A DNA stretch of 64,000 nucleotides, from contig NZ_JFGS01000011.1 of NCBI RefSeq assembly GCF_000740775.1, positions 1 through 64,000 of the forward strand. Reading direction: 5' to 3'. This document shows positions 46,327-55,198 of the stretch, piece by piece. The translations under genes and the position numbers were made by a program. The notes beneath the pieces were generated by a model. It saw nothing but the letters and a program-made list of their open reading frames with translations. It was not told where the DNA came from and ran no database searches. Each line of letters opens with the position of its first letter. Positions within the stretch are counted from its first letter, which is position 1. Source of the stretch: Haematobacter missouriensis (lineage in GTDB: Bacteria > Pseudomonadota > Alphaproteobacteria > Rhodobacterales > Rhodobacteraceae).

Positions 46327-49074
46327 ATGAGGATCGAGAGGCAGTTCACGGTCGAGGGGCGCGACGTCTATGATCGCATTGCCTTTCGCGTGACCCGGTC
46401 CGAGCAGCGAAATCCGTCGGGGGAAGTGGTGTTCCGCTGCCGCAAGCTCGAGGTGCCGGAGGGTTGGAGCCAGGTGGCTGCGGATATCCTCGCGCAGCAC
46501 TTTCTCCGCCGGAGCGGCGTGCCCGCGCGGTTGCGCCGTGTGCCGGAAGAGGGTGTGCCGGAGTTCCTGTGGCGCTCGGTCGCCGATGAGGCGGCTCTGT
46601 CCCACCTGACCGAAGCCCGCCGTTTCACGTCAGAAACCTCCGCACGGCAGATGTTCGACCGCCTCGCCGGAGCATGGGCTTACTGGGGGTGGAAGGCGGG
46701 ATATTTCACGGCCGAGGCAGACGCGCGGGCCTATCACGACGAGATGCGGCACATGCTTGCCCTGCAGATGGCGGCGCCCGACGCCGCCCAGTGCAGCCAG
46801 ACGGGCCTGCACTGGGCCTATGGCATCGACGAGGCGGGTCGCGACGGCATCGCGGTGGACCTTGCCACGGGTGAGTTGCGCAGGACGGATTCCCTCGAAC
46901 GGCCCGAGGCCGGGGGGGTGGCCATCCTCTCCATGCCCGAGCCGGAGGATGCGCCTGACATGTGGTCGCGTGAGGCAGGCCTTGTCCGCGCAGGTGTTCG
47001 CTACGGGGTGAACGTGGCGACGCCGCCCGCCGGTCCGGCGGGAATGATGGCGCAGCTTGATGCCGGTGACCGGCTCGCCGGGCTGGCGCAGGGGAAGGGG
47101 AGCGTCCGCCGCCCGGCGCGGCTCGCATTATGCGACGCGGATCATCCCGAGGCTTCCGAGTTCATCGAATGGAAATCGGCGGAGGCGCACAAGCTCGCCA
47201 GTCTGACGGCGGGATCCCATCTGATCTCCGCGTTGGTAAGCGATATCCGCCTCGCTTTCCGCCGGGGGGGGCCGGACATCACCGGCAATCCCGCTTTGCA
47301 GGCGGCCATACGGGCTGCGAAACGCGGGATGGTGCCTGACGATGTGATTCAGCGCACGCTTGCCGAGGCGGTTGAAGGCCGCGCGCCGCGCATTGCCACG
47401 TTGGAGGCTGACTGGGACGGCAAGGCCGCAGCAACTGTCTCCGGCGCGCGAACCGCGACGGCCATCCGGCTGTCGGACACCTTCATGCGCGCAGCGACGA
47501 AGCCCGCCACCCGCGCCGGCCGGGAGCGGCGGCTGCAGGATCGCCTCGCCCGGGCTGTCTGGGCCACGTCCGAACCTGGGGCGCTGTTCGGGGATACGAT
47601 CAACGGCTGGAACACTTGCGCCCAGGAGGGCGGGATCGACGGCGCCTCCCTCGATGGTGACTTCATGTTCCTTTCCGACACTGCCGCGATGCCTGCAACG
47701 TTAAATCTCCGCGGTTTTCTGGGGCAGGATGGGTTCAGGACTGCAGCCTTTTCCCACGCGGCGCGGCTCTGGGTGCTGACGCTTGATCTGTCGCTCTGCA
47801 TGATGCGGCGGGGCGATGTGCTGCTCGCGGCCCGATCACAGGAGTACCGGCCGCTGGCGCTCGGGCATGCCAACGCGGCGGGCCTTCTGATGGCAATGGG
47901 CCTCGGCTACGCTACCGCTGAGGGCCGTGCCATGGTCGCTGCCATTACGGCGTTGATGACCGGAACTGCCTATGCCGCCTCTGCCGAACTTGCTGGGGAG
48001 AAAGGTGCCTTCCCGGCCTGGTCGCGGAACGCCCGTTCGATGCTCCGCGTGGTGAAGAACCATCGTCGCGCGGCAGAGGGAGAAGGCGCTTTTGAAGGGC
48101 TGGGTATTCTGCCGTACCCTCTGGATGCAGACTGCTGCCCCCAGCCGGACATTGTCGCACGTGCGCGCCTCTGCTGGGACGATGCGGTTGCCGCCGGTGC
48201 GGGGCATGGGTTCCGCCATGCACAGGTGACGGCGCTCCGGCGTGATCCCGTCACGGATTGCTTGCTGGACTGCGATACGAGCGGCATCGCTCCGGCAAGC
48301 GCGCTGATCCGCTGGGAGCCCTCCCCAGAGGGCCAGCCGCACCGCGCTCTCGCCGCGGCGGTTGATGAAGGACTCGCTGCGCTCGGCCATCCCCGGGTGG
48401 AGATCGCCGCGATCACCGCACATGTCATCGGTCACGGCAGTCTGGAAAATGCGCCGGGGATCAACCACACGAGCCTTCTCGGACAGGGTCTGGGTGCCGG
48501 AGAACTGGCACGGGTGGAAGCGGCGCTCGGTTCCGCTACGCATATCCGCTTCGCGCTGACGCCTTGGACGCTGGGGCTCGGCTTCTGTCGGGAAGTACTG
48601 GGGCTGCCGGCGGCGCAACTGGCGGACCCGGCTTTTGATTTGCTGGCCCACCTCGGCTTTTCTCCCGCCCAGATCGCTGCAGCGAATACCTATGTCTTCG
48701 GCACGGGGACGTTGCACGGCGCGCCCTTCCTGAAGGCGGCGGATCTCCACGTGTTCCATTGTCTGGATTCAACTGGTGAAGGCGGGGTGGATGCAGCGTG
48801 CCAAATCCACATGATAGCCGCGGCACAGCCCTTTGTTTCCGGCGGTATCGGCGGTGTTCTCCGTCTGCCCGCTACGGCTGCTGCCTCCGACTGCCTCGAC
48901 CTCCAGACGCTGGCTTGGTCGCTGGGCCTGAAGGGGATCACCCTATCGCGCGACAGGTCGCAACAGGATCCCGCGCTCGCCGCCGTTCTGGAGGAAGCCG
49001 AGGAGTCGCTTGCGCTCCCGGACCCCGCCGCAGCCACGCAATCCCTGCTTGGTCGTAACTTTCGCACTACGTGA
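46327..49074 (+). CDS. Class II (B12) ribonucleotide reductase homologue lacking catalytic residues
   Basis: A 915-aa protein with clear NrdJ similarity throughout. The start is RQFTVEGRDVYDRIAFR; later come TGLHWAYGID (160-169), NHRRAA, DCDTSGI (649-654), FDLLAHLGFS, LKAADLHVF and AAAQPFVSGGI. Key motifs are gone: the redox Cys segment reads GGVAILS (196-202), the NPCSEY catalytic loop reads SLDGDF (441-446), TACNLASLNL reads TAAMPATLNL, and PTGTI reads DPVTD. The C-terminal zinc-finger tail of about 1200-aa NrdJ is missing. The frame is open, so this looks like a preserved pseudoenzyme. The NrdR box upstream suggests RNR-regulon control. Confidence 0.85.
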   Translation: MRIERQFTVEGRDVYDRIAFRVTRSEQRNPSGEVVFRCRKLEVPEGWSQVAADILAQHFLRRSGVPARLRRVPEEGVPEFLWRSVADEAALSHLTEARRFTSETSARQMFDRLAGAWAYWGWKAGYFTAEADARAYHDEMRHMLALQMAAPDAAQCSQTGLHWAYGIDEAGRDGIAVDLATGELRRTDSLERPEAGGVAILSMPEPEDAPDMWSREAGLVRAGVRYGVNVATPPAGPAGMMAQLDAGDRLAGLAQGKGSVRRPARLALCDADHPEASEFIEWKSAEAHKLASLTAGSHLISALVSDIRLAFRRGGPDITGNPALQAAIRAAKRGMVPDDVIQRTLAEAVEGRAPRIATLEADWDGKAAATVSGARTATAIRLSDTFMRAATKPATRAGRERRLQDRLARAVWATSEPGALFGDTINGWNTCAQEGGIDGASLDGDFMFLSDTAAMPATLNLRGFLGQDGFRTAAFSHAARLWVLTLDLSLCMMRRGDVLLAARSQEYRPLALGHANAAGLLMAMGLGYATAEGRAMVAAITALMTGTAYAASAELAGEKGAFPAWSRNARSMLRVVKNHRRAAEGEGAFEGLGILPYPLDADCCPQPDIVARARLCWDDAVAAGAGHGFRHAQVTALRRDPVTDCLLDCDTSGIAPASALIRWEPSPEGQPHRALAAAVDEGLAALGHPRVEIAAITAHVIGHGSLENAPGINHTSLLGQGLGAGELARVEAALGSATHIRFALTPWTLGLGFCREVLGLPAAQLADPAFDLLAHLGFSPAQIAAANTYVFGTGTLHGAPFLKAADLHVFHCLDSTGEGGVDAACQIHMIAAAQPFVSGGIGGVLRLPATAAASDCLDLQTLAWSLGLKGITLSRDRSQQDPALAAVLEEAEESLALPDPAAATQSLLGRNFRTT

Positions 49075-49108
49075 CCCGAAGTCGCGCACACCGGCCGCTT
49101 TGAAGGGG

Positions 49109-49123
49109 GTGGCGGAAGAGGTG
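49109..49123 (+). repeat. Left attachment repeat (attL)
   Basis: GTGGCGGAAGAGGTG, identical to the tRNA-Ser 3' end at 61429-61443. It lies just after the nrdJ-like gene and 145 bp before the integrase start. It is the displaced remnant of the target site. Confidence 0.8.
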
Positions 49124-49267
49124 CCCGCCAGTATCGCGCTTCATACTGTTGCAGGGCTTCTCAAAGTCCCCGCTGTGTAACGATTATCTCCTCTTCTCTT
49201 GCCGCGGTGCGTTGCATCCGGTTGTCATCCGCGCCATTGGGGATGGCGGGTAGCATGACGGGTGGCA

Positions 49268-50583
49268 ATGCCAAGGGTTGCGAAGGAGATGTCGGCGCTT
49301 GAGGTGAAGCGGCTCGCTCACCCAGGCGAGGGCGGGAATGCGCTGTTCGCGGTTGGCGGTGTTGCCGGTCTCATGTTGCAGATCACACCGAGCGGTGGAC
49401 GTTCGTGGCTTCTTCGGACGGTCGTCGGAACCCGCCGCCGTGAGATAGGGCTGGGGGCGTTTCCGGAGGTTTCGCTCGCACAGGCCTGGGATCGGGCTCG
49501 TGAGGCAAGGGCAAAATCCGTCAAGGCGTCGATCCGGTCGAGGAAAGAAAGGCGGCCAAGGCCACGCTCGCTGCCGCCCAGCATCGGGGGCTCACCTTTG
49601 CCGAGGCAACTGATCGCTATCTGAGAGCGAAGCTGGAGGCCTTCCGAAATCCCAAACATCGCGATCAGTGGCGCAATACGCTGACCACCTATGCGCTTCC
49701 TCACATAGGGGAGATGCTCGTTCAGGACATAGCCGTCCAGGACGTCTTGCGGGTCCTGAACCAACCAGTCGATGGGAGGGAGGCAAGCTTCTGGTCCGAG
49801 AAGACCGAAACCGCTTCCCGCTTGCGCGGAAGAATCGAGTCGGTTCTGGCATGGGCCACGGTGGCGGGACACCGAAACGGCGACAATCCAGCCCGTTGGG
49901 CCGGCAACCTGAAGGAACTCCTGCCAGCGGCATCGAAGGTTGCCAAGCAGGACAATCAGCCAGCCCTTCAGATCGACGAGGCTCCCCGATGGATGGCGGC
50001 GCTCAGAGGGCGTGAAGGCATGGGGAGTCGGGCACTGGAGTTCGCAGCCCTCACGGCGGCACGATCGCAGGAAGTGCGGGGGGCCACATGGGAAGAAATC
50101 GACCTGAAGGCGGGACTTTGGACCGTTCTGCCCACGCGAATGAAGATGGCGCGGGAACATCGCGTGCCGCTGTCGTTGACAGCAATTGCGCTGCTTGAAG
50201 CGCTGCCGCGCTTTGCGGACAACCCGCTCGTATTCCCCGCGCCGCGTGGCGGGCAGCTGTCAGATATGACGCTGTCGGCGACGATGAAACGCTTGCACGA
50301 GGCGGACATCTCGTCCGGCGGCAAGGGCTTTCTCGACCGGGTCAGCAAGCGTCCGGCTGTTCCGCACGGCCTGCGCAGCGTGTTTCGGGACTGGGTGGCA
50401 GAGCGGACAAGCTACCCCGGCGACATGGCCGAGGTTGCGCTGGCCCACCGCGTCGGCAATGCCGTCGAGGCCGCATACCGGCGCGGCGACATGGTCGAAA
50501 AGCGGCGGGCGATGATGTCGACATGGGCAGAATACCTAGCTGGCGCGGTGCCAAAGGACGCAAAGATAATCAACCTGAAATGA
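49268..50583 (+). pseudogene. P4-type tyrosine integrase, frameshifted
   Basis: N-terminal DUF4102-like arm (KRLAHPGEGGNALFAVGG, GGRSWLLRTVVGTRRREIGLG split: GRSWLLRT, RREIGLG) is in one frame to about 49516, and the rest is in the next frame. That frame continues DPVEERKAAKATLAAAQ and carries the catalytic residues: Arg in AARSQEVRGATW, His-x2-Arg in PHGLRSVFR, LAHRVG and Tyr in EAAYRRGD. A single base missing from an A run at 49513-49516 (AAAA for AAAAA) explains the break. Restored, it is about 439 aa, full length. Alternatively a sequencing error. Confidence 0.85.
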
Positions 50584-51332
50584 GCATGAACATGGACACT
50601 GAACTCTGGCGCTTCGCGAGCGATCTTTCCGTCGTGGACGCGGCCATTCTTCTTGGCGGTGGCGATCCGGGGGAGAAGGACTGGGAGGACAACGGCACGC
50701 TCTACGGCGAACGCTATCAGGTGCAACGTACGAAAGGTCACCCAGGCTTTACCGCCATGTTCTCCACGCTGGCGAATGCTGTGCGAGAGGGTAGCCTTCC
50801 TGCCGCCCACGCCCATCGGGCGGAGCCCGGCGGATGGGTGGGTTCAAGTCTGCACGGCGACATCTGGATCATAAGCCGATCTGATATTGAACTGCTCCGC
50901 AGTCGGCTTGACGCCGATCCGTTCGATCAGACGCCCTTTGGTGGGGCATACAGTATACGGGTGCAAACCGAACCTGACTGGACCAAGACGATGCTTGCCG
51001 TGCGAGACCTCAAGACCTGGCTCTCAAAGCGCGGGCTCACCAAGAACTTTTTCTTCCCGCCCGAACCAGCAGCAGCGACAGACGCCTTTTCCGATCCTTC
51101 CCACCCGCGCTTCTGCCCTGAACTCGACTTTGCGATGCGAGCTTGGCGCGCGATGGCAGACGAGGAGATTCGGACGGGAACACCCAAACAGGCTGTCGAG
51201 CGCTGGATGAAGCAACACAAGGAAGAATGGCGCGGGCGCGACGCGCTGGAGGTCGGAAGCACTCAGTGGAAACGCATCGCGACGATGGTGAATTGGCAAC
51301 CCGAAGGCGGAGCCGGAAAAACTGGCGGCTAA
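50580..51332 (+). CDS. Hypothetical protein of the element
   Basis: A 250-aa protein overlapping the integrase stop (ATGA at 50580). It begins MSMNMDTELWRFASDLSVVDAAILL and has the segment ELWRFASDLSVVDAAILLGG typical of small element-encoded proteins with a WRFA... motif (given by ends ELWRF and AAILLGG). Middle: WIISRSDIELLR and SLRVQTEP-like; C-terminal FCPELDFAMRAWRAM and KQAVERWMKQH. Probably soluble. Family and function are not recognised. Confidence 0.7.
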   Translation: MSMNMDTELWRFASDLSVVDAAILLGGGDPGEKDWEDNGTLYGERYQVQRTKGHPGFTAMFSTLANAVREGSLPAAHAHRAEPGGWVGSSLHGDIWIISRSDIELLRSRLDADPFDQTPFGGAYSIRVQTEPDWTKTMLAVRDLKTWLSKRGLTKNFFFPPEPAAATDAFSDPSHPRFCPELDFAMRAWRAMADEEIRTGTPKQAVERWMKQHKEEWRGRDALEVGSTQWKRIATMVNWQPEGGAGKTGG

Positions 51333-51544
51333 CCGCACGCGGCCGGGCAAAAACTGACGCGGGTTAATATATTGATATTAAAAAACGTTTTTCTATCCGT
51401 TCCGGAAGCGCGTCCTTTCTGAAGGATTTACCGTCCTGAAAGGGCGCGCAGTTATCTGGAACCTCGAGTCCACTCAGCTGATGCTCAAGGCCGCCCTTTG
51501 CGGCACCTCTCTCCGTACAACGACAACCTGCTACGGAGGGCAAC

Positions 51545-51736
51545 ATGCGCATCCCCGAACTCTTCCTCACCGACGCGCAGCTTGCGCAGCGCTACAACGT
51601 CAATCGTTCGACGATCTGGCGGTGGATCAAGTCCGCCCCGAATTTCCCTCAGCCGGTGAAGCTCTCGCCGAACTGCACCCGGTTCCGTCAGTCCGAGATC
51701 GACGTCTGGGAAGCCGGTCGCACCTCGGCGGCCTGA
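51545..51736 (+). CDS. AlpA-like helix-turn-helix regulator
   Basis: A 63-aa excisionase/AlpA-type protein: FLTDAQLAQRYNVNRSTIWRW is an HTH (split: DAQLAQRYNV and STIWRWI), then FPQPVKLSPNCTRFRQSEID, ending with the wing residues typical of AlpA. GGAGGG lies 5 bp before ATG. Such proteins activate integrase/excision genes of satellites. It is placed at the start of the replication module. Confidence 0.87.
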   Translation: MRIPELFLTDAQLAQRYNVNRSTIWRWIKSAPNFPQPVKLSPNCTRFRQSEIDVWEAGRTSAA

Positions 51737-51800
51737 TCCATCTTCGGCAGAGGGAGGGGGGCAGCACCCCGCCCAAAGCCCGTCACTGAGAAAATCCAAA

Positions 51801-52682
51801 ATGAGTGCTATCGAACTCACCGGTGTCCTCGGAGGGCACTGGAAGGGCCAGTATGGCCTTGCCTTCTGCCCTGCGCACCACAACACTAACACCCCGGCCC
51901 TGAGCATTTCCCAGGGGGCGGACGGTCGTCTCTTGTTCTATTGCCACGCGGGCTGCCCGTTCTCCGCTATCTGCGATGCGCTCCGGGATCGCGGCCTGCT
52001 CGCGGGCACCCGGCGTGGACCGCAGATGGACGGCGGCGAACTGACCCGTCTGCAGGCGGAGGCGCTCCGCAAGGCCGACAAGCGCGCGCAGCAGGCGCGG
52101 GCGACCTGGGACGAGGCCCGCCCGATCGAGAGCACGGTCGCGGAGTTCTACCTGCGCAACCGGGCGATCACCTGCGCGCTGCCGGACACCCTGCGCTTCC
52201 ATCTGGCCTGCTGGCACCCCAGCGGTCAGCGCCTCCCGGCCATGGTGGCCCTCGTACAGGGCGCGGAGCGCTTTGCCGTGCATCGGACCTTCCTGCGCGC
52301 CGATGGCACCGGCAAGGCGGAGAAGGCGCCGGCCAAGGCGATGCTCGGAACAGTCGCGGGCGGGGCTGTCCGCCTCACCACGGGCAATGGCACGCTCGTC
52401 GTGGCCGAGGGAATCGAAACCGCCCTGAGCCTCGCCAGCGGCCTCCTCCGGGCGCCTGCGACCATCTGGTCGACCCTCTCCACCTCCGGCATGAGCGGGC
52501 TGCGCCTGCCCGCTAAGCCGGGCCGACTGACCATCGCCACCGACGGGGATGGTCCCGGCCAAGCGGCGGGCAATGCGCTCGCCGAACGGGCGGTCGCCCT
52601 GGGCTGGACCGTCAGCCTGCTTCCCGCGCCGCACGGGCGCGACTGGAACGACATTCTCAAGAACAAGGAAGTCGCGGCATGA
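51801..52682 (+). CDS. Toprim-domain primase-like protein with zinc ribbon
   Basis: A 293-aa protein. An N-terminal CHC2-like zinc motif (FCPAHHNTN ... LFYCHAGCPF, Cys/His ligands) is followed by a linker and a Toprim domain with VVAEGIETALSLASG and the DxD-type ATDGDGPGQAAGNALAE. This matches primase-helicase proteins of phages and satellites. It overlaps the DUF3987 gene by 4 bp, so it is the replication module of the element. Confidence 0.85.
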   Translation: MSAIELTGVLGGHWKGQYGLAFCPAHHNTNTPALSISQGADGRLLFYCHAGCPFSAICDALRDRGLLAGTRRGPQMDGGELTRLQAEALRKADKRAQQARATWDEARPIESTVAEFYLRNRAITCALPDTLRFHLACWHPSGQRLPAMVALVQGAERFAVHRTFLRADGTGKAEKAPAKAMLGTVAGGAVRLTTGNGTLVVAEGIETALSLASGLLRAPATIWSTLSTSGMSGLRLPAKPGRLTIATDGDGPGQAAGNALAERAVALGWTVSLLPAPHGRDWNDILKNKEVAA

Positions 52683-54203
52683 ATGCGCCCGAACACACCT
52701 CCACCTTCGCGCCGGAAGCCGTGCCGTACGTGGCGGAAGGTCCCCAACCGCTCGTCCGGGACATCCCGCGCGGCAACCCCTATCCGGTGGAGGCATTGGG
52801 GCCGCTCCGTGCGACGGTGGAAGCGGTCCAGGACATCACACAAGCACCCGCTGCGATTGCAGCGCAATCGACCCTTGCGGTCGCCTCACTGGTTCTCCAG
52901 CCTCACGCCAACGTCGCCCTTCTGGCTGGAAGCACCTCGCCACTTTCCCTCTTCCTGTTGACCATCGCGGACAGCGGCGAGCGCAAATCCTCCGCCGACC
53001 GTCTGGTCATGCTCGGGGTCCGTGCCTTTGAAGCGGCGCTGGACAAGGCCTACCGGGAGGAGAGCGTTGCACAGGCCGTCGCCCGCGATATCTGGAGCAC
53101 CACGCGCAAGCGGCTGCTGACGGAGGCAAGCGGCTCCAAAAAGGATAAGGCGGCAGCAGCCAACGCTGACCTGCGGGCGCTTGGTCCGGAACCAAGCGCG
53201 CCGCTGGTTCCCATGATCACGAGCCAGGACCCGACGCTGGAAGGACTGCTGAAGCTCTACCAGATCGGTCGTCCCTCGATTGGCCTTTTCAGTGATGAGG
53301 GGGGGTGGGTTCATTGGCGGCCACGCCATGAACTCCGATAACCGACTGAAGACCATGGCGGGTCTGTCGCAGCTCTGGAACGCCGACCCGGTGAACCGTG
53401 TTCGCTCCGGCGATGGGGTGAGCAGCTATCCGGGGCGTCGCCTCGCTATGCATCTCATGGCCCAGGCCATTGCGGTCCGTCCGCTGCTCGCGGACCCGCA
53501 GGCATCCGGGCAGGGCTTTCTGGCACGTTTCTTGATCACGGAGCCGCCCAGCGCCATCGGGACGTGCCTCCGTCGCGGACACGCCCCTGCCAGCGACGCA
53601 GTGCTGAAGGACTTCTCGGCACGCGTGATGTCGCTGCTCAATGCCCCGCTGCCGACCGGTGATCATCCTCAGGAACTCATGCCGCGTCGCCTGCTGCTCT
53701 CGCCGGCCGCGGAGGAACTGCTCTGGCGCTTCCATGAGACCATCGAAAAGGAGCAGGGGCCCGGAGGGGCGCTGGAGCATATCCGATCCTTCGCCAGCAA
53801 GGTGGCGGAGCAGGAAGCACGCCTTGCTGGTATCCTGACGCTCTGGGCCGATTTCGATGCGGTTGACGTGAAGGTTGAAGCCATGGGCTGCGGCATCACG
53901 CTGGCCCAGTTCTATCTGACGGAGGCGAAGCGGCTGGTCGAGGCGGGTCTGGTTTCGGCAAAGACCGCGCAAGCCGAAATGCTGCGGAAATGGCTGCTCG
54001 AAAGCTACCCGAAAGACTGGGTCACCCCGAGCGATATCCTGAAGCTTGGCCCCAATGCGATGCGCGAACGGGCCAAGCTCAACGAGCCGCTGGCCATGCT
54101 GGTCAAAGCGGGCTGGCTGGTTCGTCTGAACGATGGTGTGGTCATTGCGGGCAAGCCGCGCAAGGAGGCCTACAAGATCGTGCGGGGATCGAATGTTCTT
54201 TGA
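52679..54203 (+). pseudogene. DUF3987 replication-associated protein, frameshifted
   Basis: Two frames join into one protein of about 507 aa. The first part (52679 to about 53305) runs MNAPEHTST ... LFLLTIADSGERKSSADR (P-loop-like SGERKSS) ... PSIGLFSDEG. The second resumes GGFIGGHAMNSDNRLKTMAGLS and continues to KEAYKIVRG. The junction is a run of seven G (53299-53305) where six restores the frame. Family proteins are large helicase/primase partners next to Toprim primases. Either a true mutation, a programmed slip or a sequencing error. Confidence 0.82.
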
Positions 54204-54570
54204 TGTCCAGCAAGCGCTGTCCGAAATCCTTCGCGGGGTTTCGGACACTGCTATTCCCGCTATTCCCGCTATTCGACCCACGCCGGATAGCAGGAATAGC
54301 GGGAATAGCAGCCCCCTCCCGACGGGGAATGTTTCCTGCGCCCCGCCTGAGACCCTTCCGAACGTGTATTCCAAACACGGATACTCCCTGTCGGGCGACC
54401 CGCTGAGCTGGACCGGACGCAGCGTCAGCAGCGAGGAGTGGCAGAGCCTTTCGGACTGGGACCTTGATGGTCCCGACGGGCGGTACTTCTGTGGCAAGTG
54501 CCGTCAATGGGTCGCGCCTGATGAAGCCTGCTATGGCGAACGGCTCTGCGACCGGATGGACGAGGCGTAG
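54193..54570 (+). CDS. Small element protein with repeat-encoded linker and CxxC tail
   Basis: A 125-aa protein beginning MFFDVQQALSEILRGV, overlapping the previous stop. The middle is encoded by a 17-bp inverted repeat (54250-54309) and reads AIPAIPAIRPTPDSRNSGNSS (given by ends AIPAIPAI and NSGNSS). The C-terminal part has FCGKCRQWV and CYGERLC, a possible zinc-binding site. The repeat is not conserved coding in style, so the linker is likely disordered. Family not recognised. Confidence 0.6.
   Translation: MFFDVQQALSEILRGVSDTAIPAIPAIRPTPDSRNSGNSSPLPTGNVSCAPPETLPNVYSKHGYSLSGDPLSWTGRSVSSEEWQSLSDWDLDGPDGRYFCGKCRQWVAPDEACYGERLCDRMDEA
54250..54309. repeat. 17-bp inverted repeat inside the small ORF
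   Basis: Arms GCTATTCCCGCTATTCC (54250-54266) and GGAATAGCGGGAATAGC (54293-54309) are perfect complements with a 26-nt loop, built from 9-bp ATTCCCGCT-type units. It may form a strong hairpin. Confidence 0.8.
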
Positions 54571-54592
54571 CTGCCTGAACTGACCTGCGAAC

Positions 54593-54636
54593 CGGGGTGC
54601 GCACCGCTTGAGGGCCTGCGCACCCCGAACTTTTTG
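54593..54636 (+). terminator. Terminator after the replication module
   Basis: Perfect 11-bp stem CGGGGTGCGCA/TGCGCACCCCG (54593-54603, 54617-54627), followed by AACTTTTTG. It is an intrinsic terminator 22 bp after the last gene. Confidence 0.85.
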
Positions 54637-55094
54637 TCCCAACTAGCGATCTTTCGGGCCTCAGCCCCCCGCATTCGCACCCCCGCGGGAAGGACCCATT
54701 GCCATTGGCGCGGGTGACGGGCCGGTGCTCGGATCGACATTGGCGGAAGGCTTTGGCCCAACGGCTACGTTGCAAAGGGCGGAAAGCGGTCTGACGGCAG
54801 TGCGGCATGGCAGAGGCAGCAACCTGGTAAAGCGGTCATTCGTACGCGGCACAGCGATCCGCCTGCGCCCCGACCCGTGTCGGGCGGGAAGCCCACATAC
54901 GTCGATGCGGCGTAGCGCCAGCAGCAAGCTTGTCGGAGCAGTCGTTCGGGCAGACCGCAGCTAGATCGCGGTCAGATTGGACGTGAGGGTGGAGAGCTGA
55001 ACGATCGCATTGCGGGACGGCGCGGCGGCGATGCCGGTAATGCAGTCAGCCAAGCAGGTTGTCGCTTAAGTGGGATTCGGTGTGAGTATAGTAG
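54637..55094. other. Gap before the ParA/RelA pair
   Basis: About 460 bp without a supported gene; GC-rich at first, then turning AT-rich near 55060. No recognised remnant or RNA. Confidence 0.4.
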
Positions 55095-55148
55095 CTACCA
55101 GAGTTTTGAAAGGTTTACAGATCTGGTAGGCACGGTTAGCCTTATGAT
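55095..55148 (+). promoter_or_regulatory. Candidate operator/promoter of the ParA-RelA operon
   Basis: Perfect 8-bp inverted repeat CTACCAGA (55095-55102) and TCTGGTAG (55122-55129). A -35-like TTTACA (55114-55119) lies between the arms, and TAGCCT (55137-55142) and TATGAT (55143-55148) follow as -10 candidates. The right arm sits in the promoter spacer, the position of an autorepressor site. Inference from sequence only. Confidence 0.5.
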
Positions 55149-55198
55149 AACGGCACCTTGACGTCTATGGTGTTGAAAAATCAACCGGTGATAGTCAG

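Noticed and set aside
49262-49624. Annotating the 120-aa integrase fragment as a separate small protein
   Set aside because: Its tail after residue about 85 is out of frame with the conserved integrase continuation, so it is a frameshift product.
54250-54309. CRISPR-like repeat
   Set aside because: Only one inverted pair within a coding region; no array of spaced direct repeats or cas genes.
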